From contig NZ_QTQI01000004.1 of the NCBI RefSeq assembly GCF_003853705.1, positions 1 to 64,000 on the forward strand: a stretch of DNA of 64,000 bases, in the 5' to 3' direction. The notes below the pieces were generated by a model. It made no database searches and had not been told where the DNA came from. It was given only the letters and a program-made list of their open reading frames with translations. This document shows positions 19,752-30,544 of this stretch, piece by piece. Every line of letters begins with the position of its first letter. Positions within the stretch are counted from its first letter, which is position 1. The position numbers and the translations under genes were made by a program. Source of the DNA: Burkholderia sp. Bp8992. Its GTDB lineage: Bacteria; Pseudomonadota; Gammaproteobacteria; Burkholderiales; Burkholderiaceae.

Positions 19752-20834
19752 TCAGGCGCCGCGCTGCTCGAAGTCCTTCATGTACTCGACGAGCGCTTTC
19801 ACGCCCTCGAGCGGCACCGCGTTGTAGATCGACGCCCGCATGCCGCCGACGGACTTGTGGCCCTTCAGCTGCAGCAGCCCGCGCGCCTTTGCGCCGGCGA
19901 GGAAGTCTTCATTGCGCGTTTCGTCGGCCAGGAAAAACGGCACGTTCATCCGCGAACGCGCTGCCGGCTCGACCTTGTTCAGATAGAAACTGCTCGCATC
20001 GATCGTGTCGTAGAGCAGCTTCGCTTTTTCGGTATTGCGGGCCTCGATCGCTTCGAGGCCACCCTGCCGCTTCAACCACTGGAACACGAGGCCCGCGATG
20101 TAGATCGCGTAGGTGGGCGGCGTGTTGTACAGCGAGTTGTTCGCGGCGATGGTCTTCCATTCGAACGCGGACGGGCAGATCGACAGCGCGCGATCGAGCA
20201 GGTCCTCGCGCACGATCACGACCGTCACGCCGGCCATCCCGATGTTCTTCTGCGCGCCGCCGAACAGCACGCCGTACTTCGCGACGTCCATCGGGCGCGA
20301 CAGGATGTGCGACGAGACATCCGCGACCAGCGGGATGTCGCCGAGATCGGGAATCTCGAATGTCTCGACGCCGTCGATCGTCTCGTTGGTGCACAGATGC
20401 ACGTAGGCCGGATCATCCGACAGCTGCCATTCGGCGCGCGCGGGCGCACGCGTGAAGCCGCCTTCCGTCTTGCCTGTCGCGGCGAGGTGCGGCGTGCAGA
20501 ACTTCTTCGCCTCGTTGAACGATTTCTGCGACCACGAGCCCGTCACGACGAAGTCGGCCGTCTTGCGCGAGCCGAGCAGGTTCATCGGCACGATCGCGTT
20601 TTCCGCGATGCCGCCGCCCTGCAGGAACAGGATCCGGTGGCTGGCCGGCACGCCGAGCAGGTCGCGCAGGTCGGTCAGCGCGGCCTCGTGGATCGACATG
20701 AACTCCTTGCCGCGATGGCTCATCTCCATCACGCTCATGCCGCTGCCGTGCCAGTCGAGCATTTCGTCGGCGGCTTGCCGCAGCACTTCCTCGGGCATCG
20801 CCGCAGGACCGGCGGAGAAATTAAAGACGCGCAT
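19752..20834 (-). CDS. serC: Phosphoserine aminotransferase
   Basis: PLP transaminase of serine and pyridoxal-phosphate synthesis, 360 aa, usual length. It begins [18 protein letters not shown]; the PLP-binding lysine lies in [14 protein letters not shown]. Further conserved blocks are [19 protein letters not shown] and [20 protein letters not shown]. First gene of the serC-pheA-tyrA-aroA-cmk run and separated from the DUF2059 gene upstream by a hairpin. Confidence 0.95.
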   Translation of the reverse strand: MRVFNFSAGPAAMPEEVLRQAADEMLDWHGSGMSVMEMSHRGKEFMSIHEAALTDLRDLLGVPASHRILFLQGGGIAENAIVPMNLLGSRKTADFVVTGSWSQKSFNEAKKFCTPHLAATGKTEGGFTRAPARAEWQLSDDPAYVHLCTNETIDGVETFEIPDLGDIPLVADVSSHILSRPMDVAKYGVLFGGAQKNIGMAGVTVVIVREDLLDRALSICPSAFEWKTIAANNSLYNTPPTYAIYIAGLVFQWLKRQGGLEAIEARNTEKAKLLYDTIDASSFYLNKVEPAARSRMNVPFFLADETRNEDFLAGAKARGLLQLKGHKSVGGMRASIYNAVPLEGVKALVEYMKDFEQRGA

Positions 20835-20892
20835 CGTGAAAACCTCGGAGGGACGCGACCGGCTCGCCGCCGGCAGAACGCGCCAGAAAAGA

Positions 20893-20926
20893 AATGGCCG
20901 CTTGCGCTCGCGCGCAAACGGCCATT
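20893..20926 (-). terminator. Hairpin terminator between the DUF2059 gene and serC
   Basis: Long imperfect inverted repeat AATGGCCGcTTGCGC / GCGCAAaCGGCCATT with a short loop; on the minus strand it is followed by TCTTTTC. It lies 64 bp past the DUF2059 stop, so it would end that transcript and leave serC to its own promoter. Confidence 0.6.
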
Positions 20927-20989
20927 ATCGCACTGTCGTCAGGCTCCCGCCAAACCCGGCCGAACGGCCGGTGGCGCGCCCGGACAGCT

Positions 20990-21589
20990 TTACTTGCCCG
21001 GCTTGACTGCTGCGACTTCCTTGTCAGCCTGCGTGCGCGTTGCCTGGATCGCTTGCGGCATGTACTTCTGCATCAGGCCGTTGACCACGTCGCGACCGAC
21101 CTGATCCTGGACCTGGATGAACTTGCGGCCCGTCGGGCTCTTGTAGAACGTCGTCAGATCCTTGATCTCCGACGTGCTGTAGTACTTCGCGTAGGCGTCG
21201 TACTGAGCCGACATCGCGTCGCTCTGGAACTGTTGCGTACCGAACACCTTGCCTGCGCCGTCAACCAGCTTCGGCACCGCGTTCTTCTGCAGCGTCGGAA
21301 CGGCAGCCTGCTTCTGCTTGTCGTTCAGCGTCTTGTTTTCCGACAGCGCGTCCGACAGGATTGCCGGCACGAGTTGCTTGGCCTGCATTTCGGCGCTGTT
21401 GCCGATTGCCGACACGAGCTTCGGCGCGTCGATCGCGTCGAGCAGATCCTTGATCGCTGCCTTCTTGTCGGCGTCGATCGGCGCAGCTGCCGCCGGAGCA
21501 GCCGGTGCGGAATTCGACAGCGCCTGCGCCATCGCGAACGTCGGCACCAGTGCAGCCAGCAGAACCAGTTGCTTGAATTGCTTTTGCAT
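20990..21589 (-). CDS. DUF2059 domain-containing secreted protein
   Basis: Predicted exported protein of 199 aa and unknown function. A signal peptide (MQKQFKQLVLLAALVPTFAMA) is followed by an Ala/Pro linker and a helical DUF2059 domain: DLLDAIDAPKLVSAIGNSAE, then KYYSTSEIKDLTTFYKSPTGRK, the stretch near the C-terminus that typifies the family. Three starts stand in tandem (GTG 21595, ATG 21592, ATG 21589); I chose 21589 because the GGGAG motif is then five bases upstream. Located between gyrA and serC, it has its own terminator. Confidence 0.88.
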   Translation of the reverse strand: MQKQFKQLVLLAALVPTFAMAQALSNSAPAAPAAAAPIDADKKAAIKDLLDAIDAPKLVSAIGNSAEMQAKQLVPAILSDALSENKTLNDKQKQAAVPTLQKNAVPKLVDGAGKVFGTQQFQSDAMSAQYDAYAKYYSTSEIKDLTTFYKSPTGRKFIQVQDQVGRDVVNGLMQKYMPQAIQATRTQADKEVAAVKPGK

Positions 21590-21672
21590 CATCACTCCCT
21601 TTTGGAAATATGAATGGTTGCTCGCCGGCCGCGGCGCTTTTCGCCCGCGGCGGCCAGAGTCTCATCCGTTCT

Positions 21673-24276
<2,604 letters not shown>

Positions 24277-24804
24277 GTATCCGTATCGTTTCGGAGCGAA
24301 GACGGCGAACGCCTTTCGCGTGGGCGCTGCATGCGCAACGCAACGCGAGATTCTAACATGCGCCCATCAGCCGCCAATTCGCCACCCCCTCTATATATAA
24401 ATAGCAAAAATCGCGGCGACGGCGATTCGACCGAAATCGCCTGCGACCCCACGTCGCACGCCATCCCGCCCCGCTTGTTTCACGCGCGCAAGTAAACAAC
24501 CGCGCACACTCGCGCAATTTCACCGACACACTCTTGACAATCTCTAAAAGTTACGGCAGGCCGGTGTTGCGCATGCACCACAAAGTTGGAGCGATCTTAG
24601 GGTGGGGAGGATTTTTTTTCGTAGGAAGGGAACGATATGGCAAAATGCCAACGCACTGAAAGTTAGACGCTGCTCGAAGTCTACACAGGAGCGGCGCCGC
24701 GTTTTTTGTGCCGCACCAATGTTATACTTCGAGCAATGTATGACTTGTCACCGTCAACAGGCTCGCAGTAAACCTGCGGTAATCTCAATTTCGAGAGGAG
24801 AAAT
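24277..24804. promoter_or_regulatory. Divergent upstream region of gyrA and the OmpA-family gene
   Basis: 528 bp without a convincing gene. It contains an AT-rich stretch at 24391-24410 (CTATATATAAATAG), which on the minus strand could supply the gyrA -10 region, and TTGACA at 24534-24539, and TATACT at 24723-24728 ahead of the OmpA-family start. Spacing between the last two is far too large for them to form one promoter. A GAGAGGAG Shine-Dalgarno run sits just before 24805. Promoter positions are tentative. Confidence 0.4.
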
Positions 24805-25473
24805 ATGAATAAACTTTCAAAGCTCGCGTTCATTGCAGCTACCGCAGTTATGGCTGCATCCGCTTCGGCACAGTCGGTGCCGGCGTCGCGCCAAGCCGTC
24901 AATGACAACTGGGTGAACGGCACGGGCGAATGGGTGTGGATGAACGGCACGAACGAGCTCTGCTGGCGCGATGCGTTCTGGACGCCGGCCACCGCCAACG
25001 CGAAGTGCGATGGCGCACTGGTCGCCCAGGCACCGCAACCGCCGGTCGCTCCGGTCGCTCCGGCCATCACGAGCCAGAAGATCACGTATCAAGCTGACGC
25101 ACTGTTCGACTTCGACAAGGCAACGCTCAAGCCGCTGGGCAAGCAAAAGCTGGACGAACTGTCGTCGAAGATCCAGGGCATGAACACGGAAGTGGTCGTC
25201 GCAACGGGCTACACGGACCGCATCGGTTCGGACAAGTACAACGACCGTCTGTCGCTGCGCCGTGCGCAAGCCGTGAAGTCGTACCTGGTCAGCAAGGGTG
25301 TGCCGGCCAACAAGATCTACACGGAAGGCAAGGGCAAGCGCAACCCGGTTACGACGGGCTGCAACCAGAAGAACCGCAAGCAACTCATCGCCTGCCTCGC
25401 ACCGGACCGCCGCGTGGAAGTCGAAGTGGTTGGTACGCAAGAAGTCCAGAAGACGACCGTTCCGGCAAACTAA
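24805..25473 (+). CDS. OmpA family outer-membrane/peptidoglycan-associated protein
   Basis: 222 aa. Signal peptide with a cleavage site around residue 22 (ASASAQ). A central segment has unusual WVNGTGEWVWMNGTNELCWRD, then a Pro/Ala hinge, then a C-terminal OmpA domain binding peptidoglycan (LFDFDKATLKPLGKQKLDEL and TGYTDRIGSDKYNDRLSLRR). There is no N-terminal eight-strand barrel: the region before the domain is only about 90 residues, unlike E. coli OmpA. Low-GC third positions in parts, a strong Shine-Dalgarno (GAGAGGAG) and favourable codons suggest very high expression. Followed by a strong terminator. Confidence 0.92.
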   Translation: MNKLSKLAFIAATAVMAASASAQSVPASRQAVNDNWVNGTGEWVWMNGTNELCWRDAFWTPATANAKCDGALVAQAPQPPVAPVAPAITSQKITYQADALFDFDKATLKPLGKQKLDELSSKIQGMNTEVVVATGYTDRIGSDKYNDRLSLRRAQAVKSYLVSKGVPANKIYTEGKGKRNPVTTGCNQKNRKQLIACLAPDRRVEVEVVGTQEVQKTTVPAN

Positions 25474-25494
25474 GCCGCGGTTTTCGACTGCTTC

Positions 25495-25520
25495 AAAGCC
25501 CCGCTCCGGCGGGGCTTTTT
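25495..25520 (+). terminator. Terminator after the OmpA-family gene
   Basis: Stem AAAGCCCCGC / GCGGGGCTTT with a TCCG tetraloop, followed by TTTTTC, 22 bp past the stop codon. Confidence 0.88.
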
Positions 25521-25627
25521 CTTTGACGCCCGACCGGGCGCTCGCCGCTTCGCCGCTCGTCCGCTTCTTATATACTCGGGTCTGACGAACCGCAGCACCG
25601 CCCTCCCCCCGTAGCCCGTTTGCCGAC

Positions 25628-26326
25628 ATGACCAACGCCGATCCGCACGAACTCCAGAAATTCAGCGACCTCGCCCACCGGTGGTGGGATCCGAATGCCG
25701 AATTCAAGCCGCTGCACGACCTGAACCCGGTCCGGCTCGGCTGGATCGACGCGCACGCGCACCTGGCCGGCAAGCGCGCACTCGACATCGGCTGCGGCGG
25801 CGGCATCCTGTCCGAATCGATGGCCGGGCTCGGCGCCCAGGTGAAGGGCATCGACCTGTCGACCGAAGCGCTCGGCGTCGCCGACCTGCACAGCCTCGAA
25901 AGCGGCATCACGGTCGACTACGAGGCCATCGCCGCCGAAGCGATCGCCGCGCGCGAACCGGGCACCTACGACGTCGTCACCTGCATGGAAATGCTCGAGC
26001 ACGTGCCGTCGCCCGGCGATGTCGTCGCCGCATGCGCGACGCTCGTGAAGCCGGGCGGCTGGGTGTTCTTCTCGACGCTGAACCGCAACCTGAAGTCCTA
26101 CCTGTTCGCGGTGATCGGCGCGGAGTACATCGCACAGATGCTGCCGAAGGGCACGCACGACTACGCGCGCTTCATCCGCCCGTCGGAACTGGCCGGCTTC
26201 GTGCGCGCGACGGATCTGCACATCGTGGAGATCAAGGGCATCACGTATCACCCGATCGGCAAGCGCTTCGCGCTGTCGAACGACACCGACATCAACTACC
26301 TCATCGCGTGCCGCCGCGCCGCGTGA
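25628..26326 (+). CDS. ubiG: Ubiquinone biosynthesis O-methyltransferase
   Basis: SAM-dependent enzyme doing both O-methylations of ubiquinone synthesis, 232 aa. The N-terminal motif [19 protein letters not shown] is diagnostic for UbiG; the SAM-binding loop is [14 protein letters not shown]. The post-motif [10 protein letters not shown] and the FVRPSEL-like [10 protein letters not shown] are present. It is followed after 13 bp by gph, an arrangement common in proteobacteria, so the two probably form an operon. Confidence 0.95.
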   Translation: MTNADPHELQKFSDLAHRWWDPNAEFKPLHDLNPVRLGWIDAHAHLAGKRALDIGCGGGILSESMAGLGAQVKGIDLSTEALGVADLHSLESGITVDYEAIAAEAIAAREPGTYDVVTCMEMLEHVPSPGDVVAACATLVKPGGWVFFSTLNRNLKSYLFAVIGAEYIAQMLPKGTHDYARFIRPSELAGFVRATDLHIVEIKGITYHPIGKRFALSNDTDINYLIACRRAA

Positions 26327-26339
26327 CCTTTCGACCGGC

Positions 26340-27053
26340 ATGACGACTCCCCTTTTCACCGCGCGGGCGGCAGACGAACCGCGCCTGCTGCACTGCGATG
26401 CCGTGTTGTTCGACCTCGACGGCACGCTTGCCGATACGGCGCCCGATCTCGCGGCGGCCGTCAACAAGATGCAGCGCGAGCGCGGCCTGCCCGAAACGTC
26501 GCTCGACGTGTTGCGGCCGCTGGCTTCGGCCGGCGCGCGCGGCCTGCTCGGCGGCGCGTTCGGCATCGATCCGCACACGCCCGGCTACGAAGCGATGCGC
26601 GACGAGTTCCTGGCCAACTACGCGACGGATCTTTGCGTGCATACAACGCTGTTCCCGGGCATCGGCGACGTGCTCGACGAACTCGATGCGCGCGGTGTGC
26701 GCTGGGGTATCGTCACGAACAAGGCGATGCGGCTCACGGCGCCGCTCGTCGACCTGCTCGGCCTCGCACCGCGCGCGGCCTGCATCGTCGGGGGCGACAC
26801 AACGCCGCACCCGAAGCCGCACCCGGCCCCGCTGCTGCACGCAGCCGACCAGTTGACGATCGCGCCCGCGCGCATCGTCTACGTCGGCGACGACCTGCGC
26901 GACATTCAGGCCGGCAGCGCCGCCGGCATGGCGACGGTCGCGGCCGCGTACGGCTATTGCGGCGACGGCGTCGCACCGGCCGACTGGCAAGCGCAGCATC
27001 TCGTCGATACGACGCAGGAACTGCGCGAACTGTTGCGCGATGTTGGGCTATAA
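26340..27053 (+). CDS. gph: Phosphoglycolate phosphatase
   Basis: HAD-superfamily phosphatase clearing 2-phosphoglycolate, 237 aa. The nucleophile motif is FDLDGTLADTAPDL with Asp25 and Asp27, and motif II is WGIVTNKAM. Motif III/IV lies in KPHPAPLLHAADQL and VGDDLRDIQAGSAAGM. HAD phosphatases are hard to tell apart by sequence, but position directly after ubiG and the match to the Gph pattern support the call. Its stop is 16 bp before the tmRNA gene. Confidence 0.9.
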   Translation: MTTPLFTARAADEPRLLHCDAVLFDLDGTLADTAPDLAAAVNKMQRERGLPETSLDVLRPLASAGARGLLGGAFGIDPHTPGYEAMRDEFLANYATDLCVHTTLFPGIGDVLDELDARGVRWGIVTNKAMRLTAPLVDLLGLAPRAACIVGGDTTPHPKPHPAPLLHAADQLTIAPARIVYVGDDLRDIQAGSAAGMATVAAAYGYCGDGVAPADWQAQHLVDTTQELRELLRDVGL

Positions 27054-27069
27054 TGATTGATCTTACCGC

Positions 27070-27439
27070 GGGGGCGACCTGGTTTCGACAGGGGTTGTGA
27101 AGCGGCTAGGGCATGTCGAGGACCCGTCACCTCGTTAATCAATGGGAAAATCGTAACTGCAAACGACGATACGTTCGCACTGGCAGCCTAACGGCCGCCG
27201 TCCTCTGCCTAGTTCACTGACGGGCTAGTGTCGCAAGACCGGTAGCAATACCGCCAGAGGTCATTTACGTCAGTTAAGCCCTGTCGGCGTCGCGACGCCA
27301 GGGTCGAAAACCTAGCGAATCGCCGTAGTGCAGCGTGTTCGTCCGCGTCGCTGCGGTTAAATCAAAAGACTGGACTAAACATGTAGAACTAGTCGTGGAG
27401 CGCTTCTGGACGCGGGTTCGATTCCCGCCGCCTCCACCA
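27070..27439 (+). ncRNA. ssrA: Transfer-messenger RNA (tmRNA)
   Basis: Ribosome-rescue RNA of about 370 nt. The 5' end GGGGGCGACCTGG pairs with the 3' CGCCTCC before ACCA to form the tRNA-like acceptor stem. The T-arm GGTTCGATTCC precedes the 3' end. The tag reading frame starts at the resume codon GCA at 27159 and encodes ANDDTFALAA, then TAA at 27189-27191; the hydrophobic -ALAA end is the ClpXP/ClpAP degron. The 3' ends of ssrA genes are frequent integration sites, but none is occupied here. Confidence 0.96.
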
Positions 27440-27459
27440 AATTCCGCGCTCGTCGCACG

Positions 27460-27492
27460 AACCCCGCATGACGCAAGTCTGCGGGGTTTTTT
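27460..27492 (+). terminator. Terminator after ssrA
   Basis: Stem AACCCCGCA / TGCGGGGTT with an 11-nt loop and a T6 run, 20 bp past the tmRNA CCA end. Confidence 0.8.
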
Positions 27493-27720
27493 GTTGCCGC
27501 GACACGCATGCACCGCTCTCCTGCCGAAAAAGCGCCCAGCCACGGACGGGCGGCCGGGCGGAATGCCGCCGGTGCTCCGGCGGCAGGAGGTAACGGATGG
27601 TCAGCCGCACCCGCGCAGTCGTTGGCTGCGCCTGGCGGCCAGCCCGGCTATCGCGGCCTCGGGCACGACGCGTCGTCGCACTCGGCGCTCGCGTACACCG
27701 GGCATACGCGACTACGCGAC

Positions 27721-28071
27721 TTAGCTGCCGCGATACAGCGACTTCATTTCTTCAGCACTGGCCGGACGCACGCCCATCGCGCGCGAACCCGACGCCGATG
27801 CGCCCTGGGCCTGCGCACCGTAGCCGCTGGCGTCGGCGCCCTGCGCTTGCGCCAGCGCACGCTGCTGCTCCGCAACACGGGCCGTGGCAGCCTGGATCGC
27901 TTCCGGGTAGTGCGGATCTTCGCCGCGAGCGGAGTTGTAACCGGCCTGCTGGAGCTGCACCAGCTCGGCACGGACCTGCGCGCGGGTGATCGTCGAGCCC
28001 GGCTGGGCGAACGACACGACCGGGGCAACGAGAGCGGCGGCGACGACAACGGCTTGAACGAGCGACTTCAT
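27721..28071 (-). CDS. DUF4148 domain-containing secreted protein
   Basis: Small predicted periplasmic protein of 116 aa, of the DUF4148 family that is abundant in Burkholderia and relatives. The signal peptide ends SFA at residue 22. The hallmark is ITRAQVRAELVQLQQAGY-NS followed by DPHYPEAIQAA. The middle is Gln/Ala-rich (VAEQQRALAQAQG) and the C-terminus carries the SRAMGVRPASAEEMKSLYRG motif. The function is unknown. A GGAGG-type site (AGGTAGG upstream of 28071) supports the start. Confidence 0.85.
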   Translation of the reverse strand: MKSLVQAVVVAAALVAPVVSFAQPGSTITRAQVRAELVQLQQAGYNSARGEDPHYPEAIQAATARVAEQQRALAQAQGADASGYGAQAQGASASGSRAMGVRPASAEEMKSLYRGS

Positions 28072-28434
28072 GATGACCTACCTCCAGATTTGTCTGTGTT
28101 CGCGGTGAACACCTTGTTCATCGCTGACAAATCGAAGTTTATGTAGGCGGATGCTTAAGAATAAGGCGGGTTTCTGGAAGACATCCTTCCTGAATTACGG
28201 GTTAACCCTATATTAATTGTGGGGACGGCGAGTCGCGCAGGCGGTGGCTTCGCCCGGCAACTCATTGCATGAAGGCCTGCCGAAAAGCATGAGCCCCGCG
28301 AAGCGGCAATGCTTCGCAGGGCTCGAATTCGATCTGATCCGGAGACGTCACTCATGCGCCCGTCGATCGCTCGATCGGGCCGTCGCGCGAAAGTACGGCG
28401 CTCCGCCCCGGGCACGAACGCGCCAGTCGACGTA
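28072..28434. other. 363-bp non-coding stretch between two minus-strand small genes
   Basis: Upstream part of the DUF4148 gene and downstream part of the small secreted protein at 28435. The segment near 28140-28220 is AT-richer than its surroundings and probably holds the DUF4148 promoter. The hairpin at 28292-28323 is listed separately. No gene is visible. Confidence 0.5.
28292..28323 (-). terminator. Hairpin, possible terminator of the small gene at 28435
   Basis: Inverted repeat AGCCC-GCGAAGC / GCTTCGC-GGGCT with one internal mismatch and a six-base loop. On the minus strand a short T-run (TTTT) occurs seven bases further on, so termination is possible but weak. Confidence 0.45.
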
Positions 28435-28704
28435 TTACTGGGTGTCCATCGGGCACTTCAGGTTGCAGCCGTTCGGGTCGCCGAGATCGCCCTTGCGGCG
28501 CAACGCCGACTTCTTGCTGCCCTGGTATTTCTGCGACGGCGCCGACGCCGCGAAAGGCATCTGCGGATGCTCGTTCAACCGAAACTGTTCACTCAGGATG
28601 CCGCCGGGCACACCCGGGGAATTCTGCGCGAGCGCAAACGGCGAAGCGACGACCAGCAGCCCCGCGGTCAACGCTGCCGCGGCGAGGGGAACGGAAAATT
28701 TCAT
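28435..28704 (-). CDS. Small secreted protein of unknown function
   Basis: 89 aa, not recognised. It begins MKFSVPLAAAALTAGLLVVA and has a signal peptide ending near residue 26 (PFALAQ). The mature part is short and ends in GCNLKCPMDTQ, with two cysteines (C-x3-C) that could form a disulfide or bind metal. A purely in-frame extension exists far upstream but belongs to a frame opposite fdsR; the signal peptide fixes the ATG at 28704. The ATG lies 101 bp past the stop of fdsR on the same strand, so the two could be cotranscribed, but nothing else links them. Confidence 0.7.
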   Translation of the reverse strand: MKFSVPLAAAALTAGLLVVASPFALAQNSPGVPGGILSEQFRLNEHPQMPFAASAPSQKYQGSKKSALRRKGDLGDPNGCNLKCPMDTQ

Positions 28705-28805
28705 GGCGGAATGACGCCTGAACGGCGTGCTTGTTGGAACGTTGATCAAGCGGCAAGCGTAGCGTAAATCCCCTGCTGCTGCAGCGCGGCTCGATCGCGT
28801 CCTCG

Positions 28806-29912
28806 TTACCGCGGGTTGCCGTGCTGCGCGTGCGTGCCGTCGTCGCCGGCCAGCCCGGTCGCGACGCTCGTCAGCGTGCCGCACGCGGCCGGATCGTAGC
28901 CGTCCAGATGGGCGACGCGCTCGACGAAACGTGCGTCGCGCAGCAGCGCCAGCACGTCGGCGAGCGGTCGCGCGTCGAGCCGCGCACGCTCGCACGCGAA
29001 GTAATAGTCCTCGTCGACGACGGGAATGAAGTCGAGCCCGAAATGATGGGCGGCCGGCTCGACGCCGAAGCCGAGATCGGCCATCCCGCTCGCGACGAAC
29101 GCCGCGATCGCCGAATGCGTAAGCTCGGCCGATGCGTAGCCGTCGATGCGCTCGGGATCGATGCCGATCGCGCGCAGCGCGAGGTCCAGCAGCATGCGCG
29201 TGCCCGACCCCGGCTGCCGGTTGACGAAGCGGATGTCGTTGCGCGCGAGATCCGCGAGCCCGCGGACCTGCTTCGGGTTGCCGCGCGGCACGAACAGCCC
29301 CTGCTGGCGGCGCGTCAAGTGGATCAGCACGTGGCGCGTGTCGTCGAGCCACGGCTGGTAGATCTGCGCGCACTGCGCGCGAAACGCGCCGCGCGGCAGA
29401 TGGAAGCCGGCCAGTTCGCATTCGCCGCGCGCGAGCGCCTGGACGGCCTCGACGCTCTCGCGATACTTGATGTCGACGGCAGCGTGCGCATCGACGAGCG
29501 CGGACACGAGCGTCGCGACCGCGTAGCCGTGCGACGCGTGAATGCGCACGGCGCCGTCGCGCTGCGCGAGCCGCCGGTTCAGGTCGCTCGCCACTTCGGC
29601 CGCCAGCATGCGCAAATTCCCGTCGAGCCGGCTGCGCGCGAGACGCTGCGCATCGACGACCGCCTGCCCGAGCGCCGACAACGTCGACCCCTTGCCGCGC
29701 GCCGTTTCGATCAGCTCACCGCCAATGCACGCCTCCAGCGCGCGAAGCATGCCCCACGCGTGCCGATACGACAGCCCCTTGGCCTGCGCCGCCTGCGCAA
29801 TGCTGCCCGTGTCGGCCACGAGTTCCAGCAACGGCGCGACGTCCGACAGGCTGGCCGACCGGCCTTCCGTGTCGCGTACGGTCAGATACGCGTCGCATTC
29901 GATCCGAATCAA
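28806..29912 (-). CDS. fdsR: ModE-like winged-helix/periplasmic-binding-fold regulator, probable FdsR
   Basis: 368 aa. The N-terminal about 110 residues are a winged-helix ModE/LysR-type DNA-binding domain (LLELVADTGSIAQAAQAKGL, then SYRHAWGMLRALEA). The rest is a periplasmic-binding-protein-like sensor domain of the kind seen in COG1910/PBP_like proteins (FVNRQPGSGTRMLLDLALRA). It is divergently encoded from the fds formate dehydrogenase operon with a 131-bp intergenic region, the position of FdsR in Cupriavidus. A role in controlling fds in response to formate or molybdate is therefore likely but inferred from position and domain type. Confidence 0.78.
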   Translation of the reverse strand: MIRIECDAYLTVRDTEGRSASLSDVAPLLELVADTGSIAQAAQAKGLSYRHAWGMLRALEACIGGELIETARGKGSTLSALGQAVVDAQRLARSRLDGNLRMLAAEVASDLNRRLAQRDGAVRIHASHGYAVATLVSALVDAHAAVDIKYRESVEAVQALARGECELAGFHLPRGAFRAQCAQIYQPWLDDTRHVLIHLTRRQQGLFVPRGNPKQVRGLADLARNDIRFVNRQPGSGTRMLLDLALRAIGIDPERIDGYASAELTHSAIAAFVASGMADLGFGVEPAAHHFGLDFIPVVDEDYYFACERARLDARPLADVLALLRDARFVERVAHLDGYDPAACGTLTSVATGLAGDDGTHAQHGNPR

Positions 29913-29999
29913 TTATGCACTCCGATTTCCTATTGCGACCGCGAAATCTTCCGCTTATCGTTGGTCAAAATCAATCAGAACGAAGTCGCGGTGCGCACT

Positions 30000-30020
30000 A
30001 TATGAATTTCGAGCGCATAT
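30000..30020. promoter_or_regulatory. Candidate operator between fdsR and fdsG
   Basis: Short inverted repeat ATATG-N11-CATAT in the 131-bp region between divergent fdsR and fdsG, 23 bp before the fdsG start. The AT-rich arms are similar in kind to ModE-type sites. Support is only position and symmetry. Confidence 0.3.
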
Positions 30021-30043
30021 GAGACTTTGGAGGAGCATAACCG

Positions 30044-30544
30044 ATGTCCCCGAATTCCCCTGCGCCCGACGCGCTGGTCGAGCGTCATGCGCGCGCCGGC
30101 CAGTCGCTCGTCGCGATCCTGCACGCGATCCAGGACGACGCCGGCTACGTGCCGCCGGGCTGCGTCGCGCCGCTCGCCAAGGCACTCAACCTGTCGCGCG
30201 CGGAAGTCCACGGCGTACTGACCTACTACCATCACTTCCGCACCGCGCCGCCCGCGCGCGTGACGATCCAGATGTGCCGCGCCGAAGCATGCCGCAGCAT
30301 GGGCTGCGAAACGCTCGCCGCACACGCGGAAGCACGCACGGGCTGCCGGTTCGACGCGGCGCACGGCGAGGCCGCGGCTGCGCACGCGCCGGACGCCGTC
30401 GCGCTCGAATCGGTGTACTGCCTCGGCCTGTGTGCGCAGTCGCCGTCGCTGACGGTCAACGGCGTGCTGCACGCGAAGGTCACGCCGGAGAAATTCGACG
30501 CGCTGCTCGCCGACGCTGTCGCCCGCACGCCGGAGGCCGCATGA
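30044..30544 (+). CDS. fdsG: NAD-dependent formate dehydrogenase gamma subunit
   Basis: Electron-transfer subunit of the soluble NAD-linked formate dehydrogenase, 166 aa, homologous to the NuoE/24-kDa family. The thioredoxin-like [2Fe-2S] site has four cysteines: Cys-x4-Cys in QMCRAEACRSMG and Cys-x3-Cys in VYCLGLCAQS. The ATG at 30044 is preceded by GGAGGAGC at a good distance. Its stop overlaps the fdsB start (ATGA), implying translational coupling. The enzyme oxidises formate to CO2 with NAD+. Confidence 0.94.
   Translation: MSPNSPAPDALVERHARAGQSLVAILHAIQDDAGYVPPGCVAPLAKALNLSRAEVHGVLTYYHHFRTAPPARVTIQMCRAEACRSMGCETLAAHAEARTGCRFDAAHGEAAAAHAPDAVALESVYCLGLCAQSPSLTVNGVLHAKVTPEKFDALLADAVARTPEAA

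Noticed and set aside
24602-24808. Plus-strand frame of 68 codons ending in ATGA overlap with the OmpA-family start
   Set aside because: Low-complexity, Arg/Cys-rich and without family resemblance; lies in the likely promoter and leader region of a highly expressed gene.
27440-27720. Integrated element at the 3' end of ssrA
   Set aside because: No integrase or direct repeat of the tmRNA end; a terminator and then a DUF4148 gene follow.
28705-29421. Long minus-strand frame covering the fdsR region
   Set aside because: Overlaps fdsR in another frame; only its last 89 codons with a signal peptide look real and are listed separately.
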